DNA of 64,000 nt from Corynebacterium sp. NML98-0116 (GTDB taxonomy: Bacteria; Actinomycetota; Actinomycetes; Mycobacteriales; Mycobacteriaceae). The position numbers and the translations under genes are program-made. Each line of letters begins with the position of its first letter. Position 1 is the stretch's first letter. The notes beneath the pieces were generated by a model. That model searched no databases and was not told the DNA's origin. It saw only the letters and a list, made by a program, of their open reading frames with translations. Location of the stretch: contig NZ_CP017639.1 in assembly GCF_001767255.1 (NCBI RefSeq), positions 2,301,450 through 2,365,449 of the forward strand. Direction: 5' to 3'. Of the stretch, positions 44,179 through 54,700 are shown piece by piece.

Positions 44179-44550
44179 GTGTTACCCCGCCCGCACAAAC
44201 TCTCCTCCTCTGCCGACTTCCGGCAGACCATGAGGAAAGGAGTGCGCGCGGGGTCTCGCACTTTAATCGTCCACGTCCGCTCGCGGGCCGAGGACACCAT
44301 CGCGCTGCACGGCGGGCCGCGCTTCGGACTGATCGTGTCCAAGCAGGTCGGCAACGCGGTGACCAGGCACGCGGTGTCTCGGAAACTGCGGCATGTGCTG
44401 CGAGGGGGCGTCGATAAGCTGGAGCTGCACCACGGCGTCGTGGTGAGAGCCCTGCCCGCCTCAGCCACCGCCACGAGCGCGCAACTCGCGCACGACTACG
44501 ACGCCGCGCTGCGCAAAGCCCTGGACAAATGGCGTACTACAACTTCCTAG
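44179..44550 (+). CDS. rnpA: Ribonuclease P protein component
   Basis: 123 residues. Protein cofactor of RNase P, which trims tRNA 5' ends. It starts LPRPHKLSSSADFRQTMRKG and contains the RNR-type helix region GNAVTRHAVSRKLRHVLR (near 56-73), where the family's RNxxKR is here TRHAVSRKLR. A GTG start at 44179, 22 bases after rpmH. It overlaps yidD by 22 bases. Confidence 0.95.
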   Translation: MLPRPHKLSSSADFRQTMRKGVRAGSRTLIVHVRSRAEDTIALHGGPRFGLIVSKQVGNAVTRHAVSRKLRHVLRGGVDKLELHHGVVVRALPASATATSAQLAHDYDAALRKALDKWRTTTS

Positions 44551-44831
44551 GCCAACGCATCCCCGCACCACCAACCGCGGCCGCGCGGGCACTCGTGAAG
44601 GCCGTACGCTGCTACCAAAAGTACCTCTCACCCCTTAAGATGGGTGCGACGTGTCGTTTCATGCCAGTGTGCAGCGCCTACGCACTCGAAGCGGTCGCGC
44701 GACACGGTGCCATCAAAGGCACCCTGCTCAGCGTGGCCCGCGTCTGCAAATGTGGGCCCTGGCACCCCGGCGGGTTCGACCCAGTACCCGGCAGCGGTAC
44801 GGACGCGTCCACAGGAACGACCACCAAGTAA
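44529..44831 (+). CDS. yidD: Membrane protein insertion efficiency factor YidD
   Basis: 100 residues. A small inner-membrane-associated protein that assists YidC-dependent insertion. Family motifs are complete: RCYQKYLSPLKMGATCRFMPVCSAYALEAV (read in two halves; three conserved cysteines) and GTLLSVARVCKCGPWHPGGFDPVP. It overlaps rnpA by 22 bases and precedes yidC by 23 bases. Confidence 0.96.
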   Translation: MAYYNFLGQRIPAPPTAAARALVKAVRCYQKYLSPLKMGATCRFMPVCSAYALEAVARHGAIKGTLLSVARVCKCGPWHPGGFDPVPGSGTDASTGTTTK

Positions 44832-44854
44832 CCAACGAGGAGTAACACCCCAAA

Positions 44855-45835
44855 GTGCTGAATTTCATCTACTGGCCGATTTCTTGGGTGCTGTGGTTCT
44901 GGCACAAAGTATTCGGCTTCATCCTCTCGCCAGACTCGGCGTTGTCATGGATCCTGTCCATCGTCTTCCTCACCTTCACCCTGCGAACCCTGCTGGTCAA
45001 GCCCATGGTCAACCAAATGCGGTCCATGCGCAAGATGCAGGAAATGCAGCCGAAGATGCAGGAAATCCGCCAAAAGTACAAGAACGACCAGCAGAAAATG
45101 GCGGAAGAGACGCAGAAGCTGTACAAGGAGATGGGCACCAACCCGCTCGCCTCGTGCATCGTCCCGCTGGCACAGATGCCCGTGTTCATCGGCCTGTTCC
45201 ACGTGCTGCGCTCCTTCAACCGCACCGGCACCGGCCCCAACCAGCTGGGCCTCAGCGTTGAAGAGAACCGCAACCTGGCCAACTACGCGTTCTCCCCAGA
45301 AGACGTCCGCTCCTTCCTGGACGCCGACTTCTTCGGTGTGCCGCTCTCCGCGTACATGTCCATGCCAGAAGACGCCTTCGCGGCGTTCACCGGCCTGGAC
45401 TTCACCCGCGCCAACATCATCATGGTGTGCCTGCCGCTCGTGCTGATCTCCGCGACGTTCACCCACCTCAACGCCCGGATGTCCATGAACCGTCAGGCCG
45501 CACGCCGCGCCGCCGGCAAGGTCAACTCCCCGTCCGGTGACAACGCCGCCATGATGGAACAGCAGATGCAGATGATGAACAAGATGATGCTCTGGGTCTT
45601 CCCGGTCATGATCATCGCGTCCGGCTTCCTGTGGCACATCGGCCTGCTGTTCTACATGCTGGCCAACAACGTGTGGACCTTCTTCCAGACCCGCATCGTC
45701 TTTGCCAAGATGGACGCCGAGGAAGAGGCCGAGGAACGCGCCAAGGCGGAAGCCAAGCGCGCCTCCGCTCCCGTTGTCGGTGCCCGCAAGGTGGACAAGC
45801 GCAGCAAGAAGCAGCGCAAGCAGCAAGGCAAGTAA
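44855..45835 (+). CDS. yidC: Membrane protein insertase YidC
   Basis: 326 residues of the Oxa1/YidC/Alb3 family, inserting proteins into the cytoplasmic membrane with or without Sec. Five hydrophobic regions include the amino-terminal helix (WPISWVLWFWHKVFGFIL), SWILSIVFLTFTLRTLLVKP with the groove Arg, and helices near 195-215 and 240-275. The central coiled-coil hairpin (MQEMQPKMQEIRQKYKNDQQ) and a basic C-terminal tail (KVDKRSKKQRKQQGK) for ribosome contact are present. There is no lipobox, as in actinobacteria. GTG start at 44855, followed by a good terminator. Confidence 0.97.
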   Translation: MLNFIYWPISWVLWFWHKVFGFILSPDSALSWILSIVFLTFTLRTLLVKPMVNQMRSMRKMQEMQPKMQEIRQKYKNDQQKMAEETQKLYKEMGTNPLASCIVPLAQMPVFIGLFHVLRSFNRTGTGPNQLGLSVEENRNLANYAFSPEDVRSFLDADFFGVPLSAYMSMPEDAFAAFTGLDFTRANIIMVCLPLVLISATFTHLNARMSMNRQAARRAAGKVNSPSGDNAAMMEQQMQMMNKMMLWVFPVMIIASGFLWHIGLLFYMLANNVWTFFQTRIVFAKMDAEEEAEERAKAEAKRASAPVVGARKVDKRSKKQRKQQGK

Positions 45836-45848
45836 CCGGTAGCCCCCA

Positions 45849-45880
45849 GCCCCCAGCAAGTGTTTGCTGGGGGCGTTACT
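45849..45880 (+). terminator. Terminator after yidC
   Basis: A perfect 11-bp stem GCCCCCAGCAA/TTGCTGGGGGC, 4-base loop, then GTTACTTTT. It ends the rpmH-yidC unit before rsmG. Confidence 0.9.
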
Positions 45881-45927
45881 TTTACTAGAGTCGATGCCAG
45901 ACTAAAAATTCAAAGGAGTACACAGCC

Positions 45928-46545
45928 GTGTCAGAACAGCCCACAGCAGCCGCCACCATCTTTGGCGATCGCCTGCCGCTCGCCGAGGCCTACCACGAAT
46001 CGCTCGCCACAACCGCCGCCGAGCGCGGCTTCATCGGCCCCAAAGAAGTCAGCCGCCTGTGGGAACGGCACATCCTCAACTGTGCGGTGGTCTCCGAAGC
46101 ACTTGACGACGCCACCACCGTCGCCGACATCGGCTCCGGCGCAGGGCTGCCCGGCATCCCACTGGCCATCGCCCGCCCCGACGTCTCCTTTACCCTCATC
46201 GAGCCGCTGCTGAAGCGCTCCACGTACCTCGCCGAGGTCAAAAACGAGTTGGGACTGGACAACGTTACCGTCGTCCGCGGCCGCGCCGAGGAACAGCCCG
46301 GCGGGCAGTTCGACGTGGTCACCTCTCGCGCCGTCGCACCCCTGGGCAAGCTCGCCGGCTGGAGCCTTCCACTGGTGCGCCGCGGGGGCTCGATGTTGGC
46401 GCTGAAAGGCGCTAGTGTTGCAGAAGAACTAGAACGCGACGCGCGGGCGATTGCGAAAGCCGGGGGGATCACGCCGAACATTTTCCAGGTTGGCGCCGAC
46501 GTCCTCGACCAGCCGACCACCCTCATCCGAATCGTGCGGAAATAG
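45928..46545 (+). CDS. rsmG: 16S rRNA (guanine-N7) methyltransferase RsmG (GidB)
   Basis: 205 residues. Methylates G527 of 16S rRNA using S-adenosylmethionine; loss gives low-level streptomycin resistance in related bacteria. The SAM-binding motif VADIGSGAGLPGIPLAI (near 67-83) and the later FDVVTSRAVAPL (near 130) are intact. GTG start at 45928 with AAAGGAG 8 bases upstream. It is followed 20 bases later by parA, as usual. Confidence 0.97.
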   Translation: MSEQPTAAATIFGDRLPLAEAYHESLATTAAERGFIGPKEVSRLWERHILNCAVVSEALDDATTVADIGSGAGLPGIPLAIARPDVSFTLIEPLLKRSTYLAEVKNELGLDNVTVVRGRAEEQPGGQFDVVTSRAVAPLGKLAGWSLPLVRRGGSMLALKGASVAEELERDARAIAKAGGITPNIFQVGADVLDQPTTLIRIVRK

Positions 46546-46565
46546 CGGAAAGGAACACCACCAGC

Positions 46566-47447
46566 ATGGACAACGCCACGCTGCAACGCCCCGCGCACAC
46601 CCGCGTGTTCACCGTTGCGAACCAGAAGGGCGGCGTCGGCAAGACGACGACATCGGTGAATATGGCGTCGGCACTGAGCCGCCAAGGCATGCGCGTCCTC
46701 GTCATCGACCTGGACCCGCAGGGCAACGCCTCCACCGCGCTCGGTGCCGAGCACACCTCCGGCACCACCTCCAGCTACGAAGTCCTCATCGGCGAAGCAA
46801 CGCCCGAGGAAGCACTGCAGGCGCACGCCAACAACGAGAACCTCTACTGCATCCCCGCCACCATCGACCTCGCCGGCGCCGAAATCGAGCTGGTGTCCAT
46901 GGTGCGCCGCGAATACCGGCTGCACGACGCCATCCGGCGCGGCTTCCTCGAGGAGCACAACTTCGACTACGTCTTCATCGACTGCCCACCATCGCTCGGG
47001 CTGCTCACCATCAACGCCATGACCGCCGTCGACGAAGTCATGATCCCCATCCAGTGCGAGTACTACGCGCTTGAGGGCGTCGGCCAGCTGCTCGGCAACA
47101 TCGGCATGATCCGCGAGCACCTCAACCACAACCTGCACATCTCCGCGATCGTGCTCACCATGTACGACGCCCGCACGCGCCTCGCGGCGGACGTCGCCGG
47201 CGAAGTGCGCAACCAGTTCGGCGAAGTGGTGCTGCGCAACGTCATCCCGCGCTCCGTGAAGGTCTCCGAGGCGCCCGGCTACGGCCAAACCGTCATCGAC
47301 TACGACCCACTCTCCAGCGGAGCGCTGGCCTACTACGACGCCGCCCGCGAACTGGCAACACGCGGCGACTACCAACCACACGCCACCACGGGGCCCATTG
47401 GAGTCAGCCCCCAGGTGGCCCAACAACTTGACGAGGGCGAGGAATAA
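46566..47447 (+). CDS. parA: Chromosome partitioning ATPase ParA
   Basis: 293 residues. A Walker-type ATPase that moves ParB-bound origins towards the poles. Deviant Walker A KGGVGKTT at residues 21-28, switch [10 protein letters not shown] (near 47), and Walker [13 protein letters not shown] (near 139). AAAGGA precedes the ATG. It is separated from parB by 2 bases. Confidence 0.98.
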   Translation: MDNATLQRPAHTRVFTVANQKGGVGKTTTSVNMASALSRQGMRVLVIDLDPQGNASTALGAEHTSGTTSSYEVLIGEATPEEALQAHANNENLYCIPATIDLAGAEIELVSMVRREYRLHDAIRRGFLEEHNFDYVFIDCPPSLGLLTINAMTAVDEVMIPIQCEYYALEGVGQLLGNIGMIREHLNHNLHISAIVLTMYDARTRLAADVAGEVRNQFGEVVLRNVIPRSVKVSEAPGYGQTVIDYDPLSSGALAYYDAARELATRGDYQPHATTGPIGVSPQVAQQLDEGEE

Positions 47448-47449
47448 CC

Positions 47450-48535
47450 ATGGCACAAGAGCGTAAAGGCGGCCTCGGCCGCGGACTAGCAGCACTCATC
47501 CCGCAGGCACCAGCCGCGACCGACAAAACCGGCAAGACCGGCGGCATCGGCGGCAAAGCCTCCGACGTGATCTTCGGCGCAGCCGGCGCCGCCGGGGCTT
47601 CGGGAGCTTCAGGGGCTTCCGGTGGCGGCGACAAGCTTCCGCCCCGCGGAAAGCGCCCCAAGGTCGCGGGCGCGCCCACCGTCGGCGCCACGCCAGAGAA
47701 CGTCATCCAGCCGGTGCCGGTCGGCGCGCGCTACCAAGAAATCGCGGTCGGGCAAATCATCCCGAACCCGAAGCAGCCACGCCAGGTCTTCGACGAAGAC
47801 GACCTCAACGAGCTGGTCCACTCCATCCGCGAGTTCGGCCTGCTGCAACCCATCGTCGTCCGCGACACGCCCGAGGGTTTCGAACTCATCATGGGCGAGC
47901 GCCGCTGGCGCGCCGCCTCCAAAGCCGGCCTGAAGCACATCCCGGCCATCGTCCGCGAAACGTCCGACCAGGACATGCTTCGCGACGCCCTCCTGGAAAA
48001 CATCCACCGCGTCCAACTCAACCCACTCGAAGAAGCCGCCGCCTACCAGCAGCTCCTCGAAGAGTTCGGCGTCACCCAGGAGCAACTCGCCGACAAACTC
48101 GGCCGCTCCCGCCCGGTGATCACCAACGCGATCCGCCTCCTGCGCCTCCCGGTGCCGGTGCAGCGCCGCGTCGCCGCCGGCGTACTCTCCGCGGGCCACG
48201 CCCGTGCGCTGCTCGGCCTCAAGCTCGGCAGCGACGCCCTGACCTCCAACGGCCAGACCCTGCTCGCCGAACGCATCGTCTCCGAGGGCTTAAGCGTCCG
48301 CGCCACCGAAGAAGCCGTCACGCTCATGAATAACGAAGGCGGCGTCCCACAGAAGAAACGCCGCGAACCCGTCCCCCAGCCCGAATACCTCACCCGGGCC
48401 GCCGACCAACTCGCCGACGAATGGGACACCAAAGTCTCCGTCACCATGGGCAAACGGAAAGGTAAAATCGTCGTCGAATTCGGCGACCGTCAGGACTTCG
48501 AACGCATCATGGGCCTCATCCAGGGCACCGACTGA
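47450..48535 (+). CDS. parB: Chromosome partitioning protein ParB
   Basis: 361 residues. A CTP-dependent clamp that loads at parS sites and spreads. A Gly/Ala-rich N-terminal segment with the ParA-stimulating basic start ([14 protein letters not shown]), then the ParB/Srx nucleotide domain with [12 protein letters not shown] (near 145-156), a helix-turn-helix ([18 protein letters not shown], near 208-225) and a C-terminal dimer domain. Two parS sites are present in this window, at 57340 and 60490. Confidence 0.98.
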   Translation: MAQERKGGLGRGLAALIPQAPAATDKTGKTGGIGGKASDVIFGAAGAAGASGASGASGGGDKLPPRGKRPKVAGAPTVGATPENVIQPVPVGARYQEIAVGQIIPNPKQPRQVFDEDDLNELVHSIREFGLLQPIVVRDTPEGFELIMGERRWRAASKAGLKHIPAIVRETSDQDMLRDALLENIHRVQLNPLEEAAAYQQLLEEFGVTQEQLADKLGRSRPVITNAIRLLRLPVPVQRRVAAGVLSAGHARALLGLKLGSDALTSNGQTLLAERIVSEGLSVRATEEAVTLMNNEGGVPQKKRREPVPQPEYLTRAADQLADEWDTKVSVTMGKRKGKIVVEFGDRQDFERIMGLIQGTD

Positions 48536-49720
48536 TTACAGGTGCTCCTGGCGGAGCAAATCCTGGAAAGAGTAGGTGCCTGTCGGCTGGTCATCAGAAT
48601 CCAGCAAGTACAGGCGCTTCACCGCCACCACAATCGCCTCCGCGATCGCGTCACGCTGCTGCGGATCCGTCACCACCTCAACATCGTGCGGATTCGTGAC
48701 ATAGCCAGCCACGATCTCCACCGACGGCATCCGCGTCATCCGCAGCATCTCCCACGTCCGGGCATGATTCCAGCAGTTACGTAGCGACGTCCTCGCCGCA
48801 ATCTCACGCTGAATATAGCCCGACAGCGTCTCCCCCGTCATCGACGACGTCCCGTTCTCCGAACCGAAGTAGAACGTCGCCACACCATTCGCCTTCTCAT
48901 TGGCATAACGGTCCAACTGCAGGGAAATCACCAAGTCGGCGTCGAAGCCGTTCGCCAGATCAGCGCGCTCCTTACACGACGGATTATCACCACGCGGACG
49001 CGAAATAATCGTCTCCACACCAGCCGCAATCATGCGGCCCTCCACGCGCTGCGCCAAATCCCACAGGATCTCCTCCTCCGTGATCTGGCCAAAGGGGCCG
49101 TCGACAAGCGCGCCCTTATCTGCACCACCAAGATGCGGATCAATCACCACGCGCTTGCCCGCCAACTGCGGGCCAGCCGCGCGCACATGCTCACGCTCGC
49201 GAATCGCGTGCGCCGAACCGCCCGTAATCCGGCGGCCCAACAGACTCAACGCGTGCAACGTATCCGGGCCACACACCCCATCGTCTTCCAAGCCCGAATT
49301 CAGCTGGTAATTCATCACGGCCTCGTGCGTGCGCGGACCGAACCGCCCATCCACACGATCCGAATAAAAGCCCAGCTCATGCAGCTGCGTCTGCAACTGC
49401 CCCACGTCGTCGCCCACCAACTCCTGATTCGGCTGGTACTGCAACACACGCGCCCCCAACGTATACGACGCCTCACGCAGCTCACGCAACGTCAAGTCAT
49501 CGATAGCGCCAGTCGGCATAATTCCCCGCGACTGCTGAAATGCTCTCACGGACTCCGCCAAAGGGGCGTCGAAAAGCATCTCGTCGGGAGTGAACTGCCG
49601 CGAGTTGAAGTCCTCGATATCCCCATCGAAGTCCTCCAACATGCCCAAACGCGCAAGCGTCGCACGCGCCTCGGCCACGCGAGCACTCGAATCACCTACG
49701 CGGAGAATGTCACCCACTGG
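48536..49720 (-). CDS. cwlM: CwlM-like N-acetylmuramoyl-L-alanine amidase homologue, probably catalytically inactive
   Basis: 394 residues from GTG at 49720 (AAAGGTG 5 bases upstream; the frame is open to 49753). Two peptidoglycan-binding domains (about 5-70 and 85-150) precede an Amidase_3 domain (about 175-370). The zinc ligands are altered: DPGHGG is DPHLGG, and the SxHxN motif is SLQLDR, while the middle Glu (TEEEIL) remains. This matches mycobacterial CwlM, which does not cleave peptidoglycan but, in the cytoplasm, activates MurA when phosphorylated by PknB. There is no signal peptide, which supports that role. Its place between parB and trxA is conserved. Confidence 0.88.
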   Translation of the reverse strand, partial: PVGDILRVGDSSARVAEARATLARLGMLEDFDGDIEDFNSRQFTPDEMLFDAPLAESVRAFQQSRGIMPTGAIDDLTLRELREASYTLGARVLQYQPNQELVGDDVGQLQTQLHELGFYSDRVDGRFGPRTHEAVMNYQLNSGLEDDGVCGPDTLHALSLLGRRITGGSAHAIREREHVRAAGPQLAGKRVVIDPHLGGADKGALVDGPFGQITEEEILWDLAQRVEGRMIAAGVETIISRPRGDNPSCKERADLANGFDADLVISLQLDRYANEKANGVATFYFGSENGTSSMTGETLSGYIQREIAARTSLRNCWNHARTWEMLRMTRMPSVEIVAGYVTNPHDVEVVTDPQQRDAIAEAIVVAVKRLYLLDSDDQPTGTYSFQDLLRQEHL

Positions 49721-49768
49721 GCACCTTTCTACAAAACCAACAATGCAGTCCATCCTACGACGGACAGC

Positions 49769-50092
49769 CTACAGATTCGACTCAACCTTCTGGACGATCT
49801 GCGCCTTCGGGAGCGCCCCCACAAACTCATCCACCTTCTGGCCATCCTTGAAGATCAACACAGTCGGAATCGACATGACCTGGAACATCATCCCCAGCTC
49901 ACGCTCCTCATCCACATTCACCTTCGCGACCTTCACCTTGCCATCCAGCTCAGACGCAATCTCATCCAACGTCGGCGACAACTTCCGGCACGGAGCACAC
50001 CACTCAGCCCAAAAATCCACCAACACCGGCGTCGAAGCCTCAACGACCTCAGCCTTAAACGTATTCTTCGTCACATCAACAGGTGCACTCAT
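49769..50092 (-). CDS. trxA: Thioredoxin
   Basis: 107 residues with the active site FWAEWCAPCRKLSP (Cys32 and Cys35). The family usually has WCGPC; Ala replaces Gly here. The ATG at 50092 follows AAGGAGGAACG, a near-perfect Shine-Dalgarno, so the upstream open frame to 50116 is not used. It reduces protein disulfides with electrons from TrxB, encoded 30 bases upstream in the same operon. Confidence 0.97.
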   Translation of the reverse strand: MSAPVDVTKNTFKAEVVEASTPVLVDFWAEWCAPCRKLSPTLDEIASELDGKVKVAKVNVDEERELGMMFQVMSIPTVLIFKDGQKVDEFVGALPKAQIVQKVESNL

Positions 50093-50122
50093 CGTTCCTC
50101 CTTGAACACAGTTCATTCTATT

Positions 50123-51073
50123 CTAAAGCGCCGCAAGGAAATGCTGCGCATCCAACGCCGCCCGGCACCCCGAACCAGCCGCCGTAATCGCCTGACGATA
50201 GTGGTTATCCACCAAATCGCCACACGCAAACACGCCCGGCACGTTCGTGCGGGTCGAAGGAGCGTCGACAAGGACGTACCCGCCCTCGTCCGTGGCCACC
50301 TGGCCCTCCAGGAACGCCGAACGCGGATCATGCCCGATCGCCACGAACAACGCCGTCGCGTCCAGCACCGACTCCTCGCCCGACTGCACGTTGCGCACCT
50401 TCAGGCCGCCAACCTTGCCATCCTTTTCGACGACCTCTTCGACCACCGAATGCGTAATAAACTCAATCTTCTCATTTGCCCGGGCGCGCTCCAACATAAT
50501 CTGCGACGCGCGGAAGTTCTCCGAACGGTGAATAATGGAGACCTTCGACCCAAACTTGGTCAAAAACGTCGCTTCCTCCATCGCCGAATCCCCACCACCG
50601 ACAACGGCAATGTGCTGATCCTTGAAGAAGAAGCCGTCACAGGTCGCGCACGTGGACACACCGCGACCCGTCAGCTCAGCCTCACCCGGAATGCCCAGGT
50701 GACGCGGTGCCGCACCAGTAGCGAGAATGGCCGCGCGGGCCTGGTAGACGTCATCCCCCACGAACACCTTCTTCACGTCACCGCTGAGATCAACCTTGTC
50801 CACCAGCTCCGACTCCAGGCGCGCGCCGAACTTCTCCGCCTGATCGCGCATCTGCATCATCAGATCCGGGCCCATCACTCCATCTTTGAAGCCAGGGAAG
50901 TTCTCGACCTCAGTGGTGTTCATCAGCTCGCCGCCGTACTCGTAACCCTCAAACACCAACGGGTTCAGCTCCGCACGCGCCGCGTACAGCGCTGCCGTGT
51001 ACCCCGCCGGGCCCGAGCCGACAATAATCACGTCATGAATTTGTTCTGTTTGTTCGCTGGCCTCGTTGGTCAT
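50123..51073 (-). CDS. trxB: Thioredoxin reductase
   Basis: 316 residues of the low-molecular-weight NADPH-dependent flavoenzyme type. FAD-binding [15 protein letters not shown] (near 15-29), redox pair CATCD (Cys142, Cys145), NADPH-binding [15 protein letters not shown] (near 160-175) and late FACGDL (near 280). First gene of trxB-trxA. Its upstream region has a good ECF-type promoter (-35 GGAAC, -10 CGTT). Confidence 0.98.
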   Translation of the reverse strand: MTNEASEQTEQIHDVIIVGSGPAGYTAALYAARAELNPLVFEGYEYGGELMNTTEVENFPGFKDGVMGPDLMMQMRDQAEKFGARLESELVDKVDLSGDVKKVFVGDDVYQARAAILATGAAPRHLGIPGEAELTGRGVSTCATCDGFFFKDQHIAVVGGGDSAMEEATFLTKFGSKVSIIHRSENFRASQIMLERARANEKIEFITHSVVEEVVEKDGKVGGLKVRNVQSGEESVLDATALFVAIGHDPRSAFLEGQVATDEGGYVLVDAPSTRTNVPGVFACGDLVDNHYRQAITAAGSGCRAALDAQHFLAAL

Positions 51074-51109
51074 GGAAACTCCTCGTAGATTTGCTCTGTC
51101 AGGGGTGTA

Positions 51110-51135
51110 AACGTAGCCAGTCTACTGTTTGTTCC
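51110..51135 (-). promoter_or_regulatory. ECF-sigma promoter of trxB-trxA
   Basis: On the minus strand, GGAAC (51135-51131), a 17-base spacer and CGTT (51113-51110), 37 bases before trxB. This fits SigM/SigH-type consensus in corynebacteria; sigM is the adjacent upstream gene. Confidence 0.6.
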
Positions 51136-51152
51136 AGACGTGTGCTTTTGGC

Positions 51153-51704
51153 CTAGCAGGCGCCTTCCATGTGCTCGAGCATCATGGCGCGTGCCCGGGC
51201 GCGGCGGGACTTCATGGTGCCGGGCTGGACGCCGCAGGTGTCGGCGGCGGACTGGAGGGACATGCCCATGATATCGATGAGGAAGACAGCCTTCCGGTGC
51301 GCCTCCGGTACGACGCGCAGCGCGTCCTTGACGGCGATGAGGCGGTCGAGGTGAGCGGTCGGGTCGTGGGCCAGGCGGGGATCCTTGTCCTGGGAGAGCT
51401 CATCGTTGTCGTCGAGGGACACGGTGTACTCGGCCTTGCGTCGGCGCTGGTGGTCCAAGCTTGCGTTGGCGACTAGCCGGTACAGCCAGGTAGACACCTT
51501 CGACTCGAAGCGGAAGCCATACAGGTGGCGGGACGCCTTGAGCAGGGCGTCCTGGACGATGTCTTCGGCGTCGCACTCATTGCGTGAGTAGCGAAGGGCG
51601 ACGCCGAGCATGTTGCGTTCGTGGCGCCGGACGATGAGGTTGAAGGCGTGGATGTCGCCTGCGATGTATTCGTGGACGAGTTGGTGGTCCGTTTTTCTGC
51701 GCAT
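51153..51704 (-). CDS. sigM: ECF RNA polymerase sigma factor SigM
   Basis: 183 residues from the ATG at 51704 (GGGAGGG 6 bases upstream; the frame is open to 51719). Sigma region 2 (LVHEYIAGDIHAFNLIVRRH, then NECDAEDIVQDALLKASRHLYGFR) and region 4 (VVPEAHRKAVFLIDIMGMSLQSAADTCG, then MKSRRARARAMM) are intact. In C. glutamicum SigM responds to disulfide stress and drives thioredoxin genes, consistent with the promoter in front of trxB. No anti-sigma gene lies between sigM and trxB; mycobacteria have rsmA there. Confidence 0.93.
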   Translation of the reverse strand: MRRKTDHQLVHEYIAGDIHAFNLIVRRHERNMLGVALRYSRNECDAEDIVQDALLKASRHLYGFRFESKVSTWLYRLVANASLDHQRRRKAEYTVSLDDNDELSQDKDPRLAHDPTAHLDRLIAVKDALRVVPEAHRKAVFLIDIMGMSLQSAADTCGVQPGTMKSRRARARAMMLEHMEGAC

Positions 51705-51787
51705 GATGCACCCTCCCATTGCTGATGCATCCAGTGTGATGCATCAGCGCCGGAAGAGGAAGCGTTTCTTGTCCACCATGGTGGACA

Positions 51788-54700
51788 TCATCGGAGGCTA
51801 GTGCGCCCGATGAGGGTGACGTCCCGGAGGATGATGTCCTGGCCGGAAACGTTGAGGACCAAGCCGGTGAGTTCCGGTGAGTCCTCCACGTCGATGCCGT
51901 TTTCGCCGTTGAGGAACGTGCCCTCCTTAAGCAGCGGCAGGTCGGCGACGTCGCCGTTCCACGAGGCGCCGGCAGGCAGGCCGTAGATCCGGAAGCTGTC
52001 GCCGTTGGACGGAGTATCGACGATCACGTGCTCCAGGGTGAACCCTTTGCGGGCGGTCGCGCCCTTGGCGGGTCGGAGCTCGACGCTCACGTTGTCTGAG
52101 CCGGTCCAGGTGGTGGAGCGGTCGGCGTCGACAAGCTCGGGCGCGGAAGCACCTTCGATGGTCGCGCGCATCGGGGTGAGCAACACGGGCAGGCCCGTGA
52201 CCTCCTCCTCGACCTCCTCTACCCCGGTCTGGACCGAGTCCACCGTGACGGGTGCGTTCGTGTCGTCGCCGGAGAGGAAGCCGACCAGGTACGCGGTGAG
52301 CGCCGCGATGATGATCACCGCGCCAACCGCGAGCGACAGCAACACCGCGAGTGTGACCGGACCGTAACGGCGAGATCCGAAACCGCCGCGCAGGTCCTTC
52401 GGCTCCTCAGACTGCTCCTCGACCGGCTCGACGGGATCGATAGCTTCGGCGGGGGCGTCCTCGGCTTCGTCGCGGGTGAGTTGGCGCTCGAGCTCGCGGA
52501 AGTCGTGGGACTCGATGGCGTCGGCGTCGACGAGGGCGCGGGTGGTGCTGGCGACATCCGCGAGGTCATCGGAGTCGACGTTGGTGGTCAGCAGCTGCAG
52601 CGCGGAGGCGAAGGCGTCGGCGTCGTCGGCTGCGGAGGCGTCCGGCAGGACGGCCGGGAACGCGAGGCGCACGTGGCCCTCGCGGTCGATGCGCAGGCGC
52701 TGGCGGTTATCCAACCCGAGCGGCACCCCAGCCTCGTGCGCCGCGGCGATCGCGCCCGCCAACGGGGCAAGCGCGTTCGCCACCGCATCCGTGTGCAACG
52801 TCTGGCCCGACTCGGCGACGGCGCGGACCGAGGAGCCCTCCACCCAGTCCGCAACCACGAGGGCGCCCGTGCGATACGACACGATCTCGATGTTCTCCGG
52901 CAGCGCCGGGTGGCGCAGCATCGCGAGCTTGCGCGTGCGACGCGACACACCCGCGGCGTCGATAGCGGCCTGGCGCGGCGTCGCCGGAGCCATCGGGGCC
53001 ATGCCCGTCGTATCGACGAACGTCAGCGCCACGGAGCGGCCCGTCGACACCTCGCGGGCCTGCCAGAACTGCGCGCCCGTCGTGGAGCCGTGATCGCGGA
53101 TGAGGCGGAAACGGCCATCCGACACCGACGCACCCGGTACCAAACGCGGACCACGCACGACACCAGCCGACATCGGCGGCGGCACCGGCGACGCATTGAA
53201 CGTATCGGCGGCCAGGAACTGCTGCGACACATCCCGCAGATCCACCTCGCCGACCTCGATCGCGGCGTCCTCGTCCGGGCGGATAAAGCGACCCATGCCC
53301 GGGATGCGCGCCAGCGCGCGGCCCAGGTTCTGCACCTCCGGCAGACCAGAGCGCGACAGCACCAGGCCCGTCGCCACCACGAACAGCACGCCGAGGACCA
53401 TCACCTCAAGCAGGAAGCCCAGCGACGGCAGGCCGATGAGCCCGCCGAGGAAGGACGGGGCGTCGATACCCGCGACATCACGCACGAGCCAGCGCACCAG
53501 GAACATCACCGCGATACCGACCAGCGCCGAAGCCGCCGCCCACAGCGACGTGTGCAGCACCGAACGCGCCTCCAGCGTGCCCAACTTCCGACGCAGCAAC
53601 AGCGCGCCGATCACCGCGCCGGCGACGAAACCGAAGCCGTTCGCAGCACCCAACAGCACCACGACGGACTGCGTCGAATCCGCAACCAGCGGCGCTAGGT
53701 ACGACAGCACCACCTTCGTAATCGTGATGCCGGCGATAATGAACGTCGGCGTCCATGCCTCCTCCCGCGCGTAGAACACGCGCAGGTGCAGCATCACCAG
53801 GGCGTACGGGATCAGCGTAAACGCGGAGAAACTCACCGTCAGGCCCAGCGTGCGGGCCGTGCCGCCGTCGAAGTTGCCGTAGGCGAACAGCGCGTGCCCG
53901 ATGTCCGGGCCGAGCGCCGTCATAAAGACAATGATCGGGATCAGGGCGATGAACGTCAGCTTCGTGCCCAGCGTCAAGTCCCGGACCACCGCGGCGTCGT
54001 CACCGTCGGCGGCGTTGCGGGACAGGCGCGGCATGATCGCCGTCAGCAAGGTGACGCCAATGATGCCGTAGGGCACCTGCAGCAGCATCCAGTGCTGCTG
54101 GTAAATAATCGGGGCGGCGTCGCTCGCCATCGACGCGATACGCGTGGTCACGATGTAGCCGACCTGGCTAATCCCCACATAGGTCACGATCGCCAGGGCC
54201 ATCCCGCCGAACACCTTGAGGCGGTCGTCGATACCCCACAGCGGCCGCAGGTTAATGCCGAGCTTGCGCAGCGCCGGCAGCATAATCAGGCACTGCACCG
54301 CCACACCCAACGTCGTGCCGACGCCCAGCAGCAGCACATGCGGATTCGCTATCGACGCCGGCGCCGCGGGATTCAAACTGCCCGGCAACATCATGTACCC
54401 CAGCAGCACCGCAATCGACACCACGTTGTTCGCCACCGGCGCCCACGCACCCGGCCGGAAATGCTCCTTCGTATTCAGCACCGCCATGAACAGCGAGAAC
54501 ATGCCGTAGAAGAAAATCTGCGGCAATACCAAATACGCAAACGACGTCGACTGCGCGACGTTCACCTGGCCCTCATCGTCGAGGAAGACGCGAGTCAGCA
54601 GCGGCGCGGCGGCCACCGCGATGATGGTCACCACCGTCAGGAGCGTCAGCGTCAGCGTGAACAGCTGGCGGATAAAGCGCTCCCCGTGGTCCGGGTCCTC

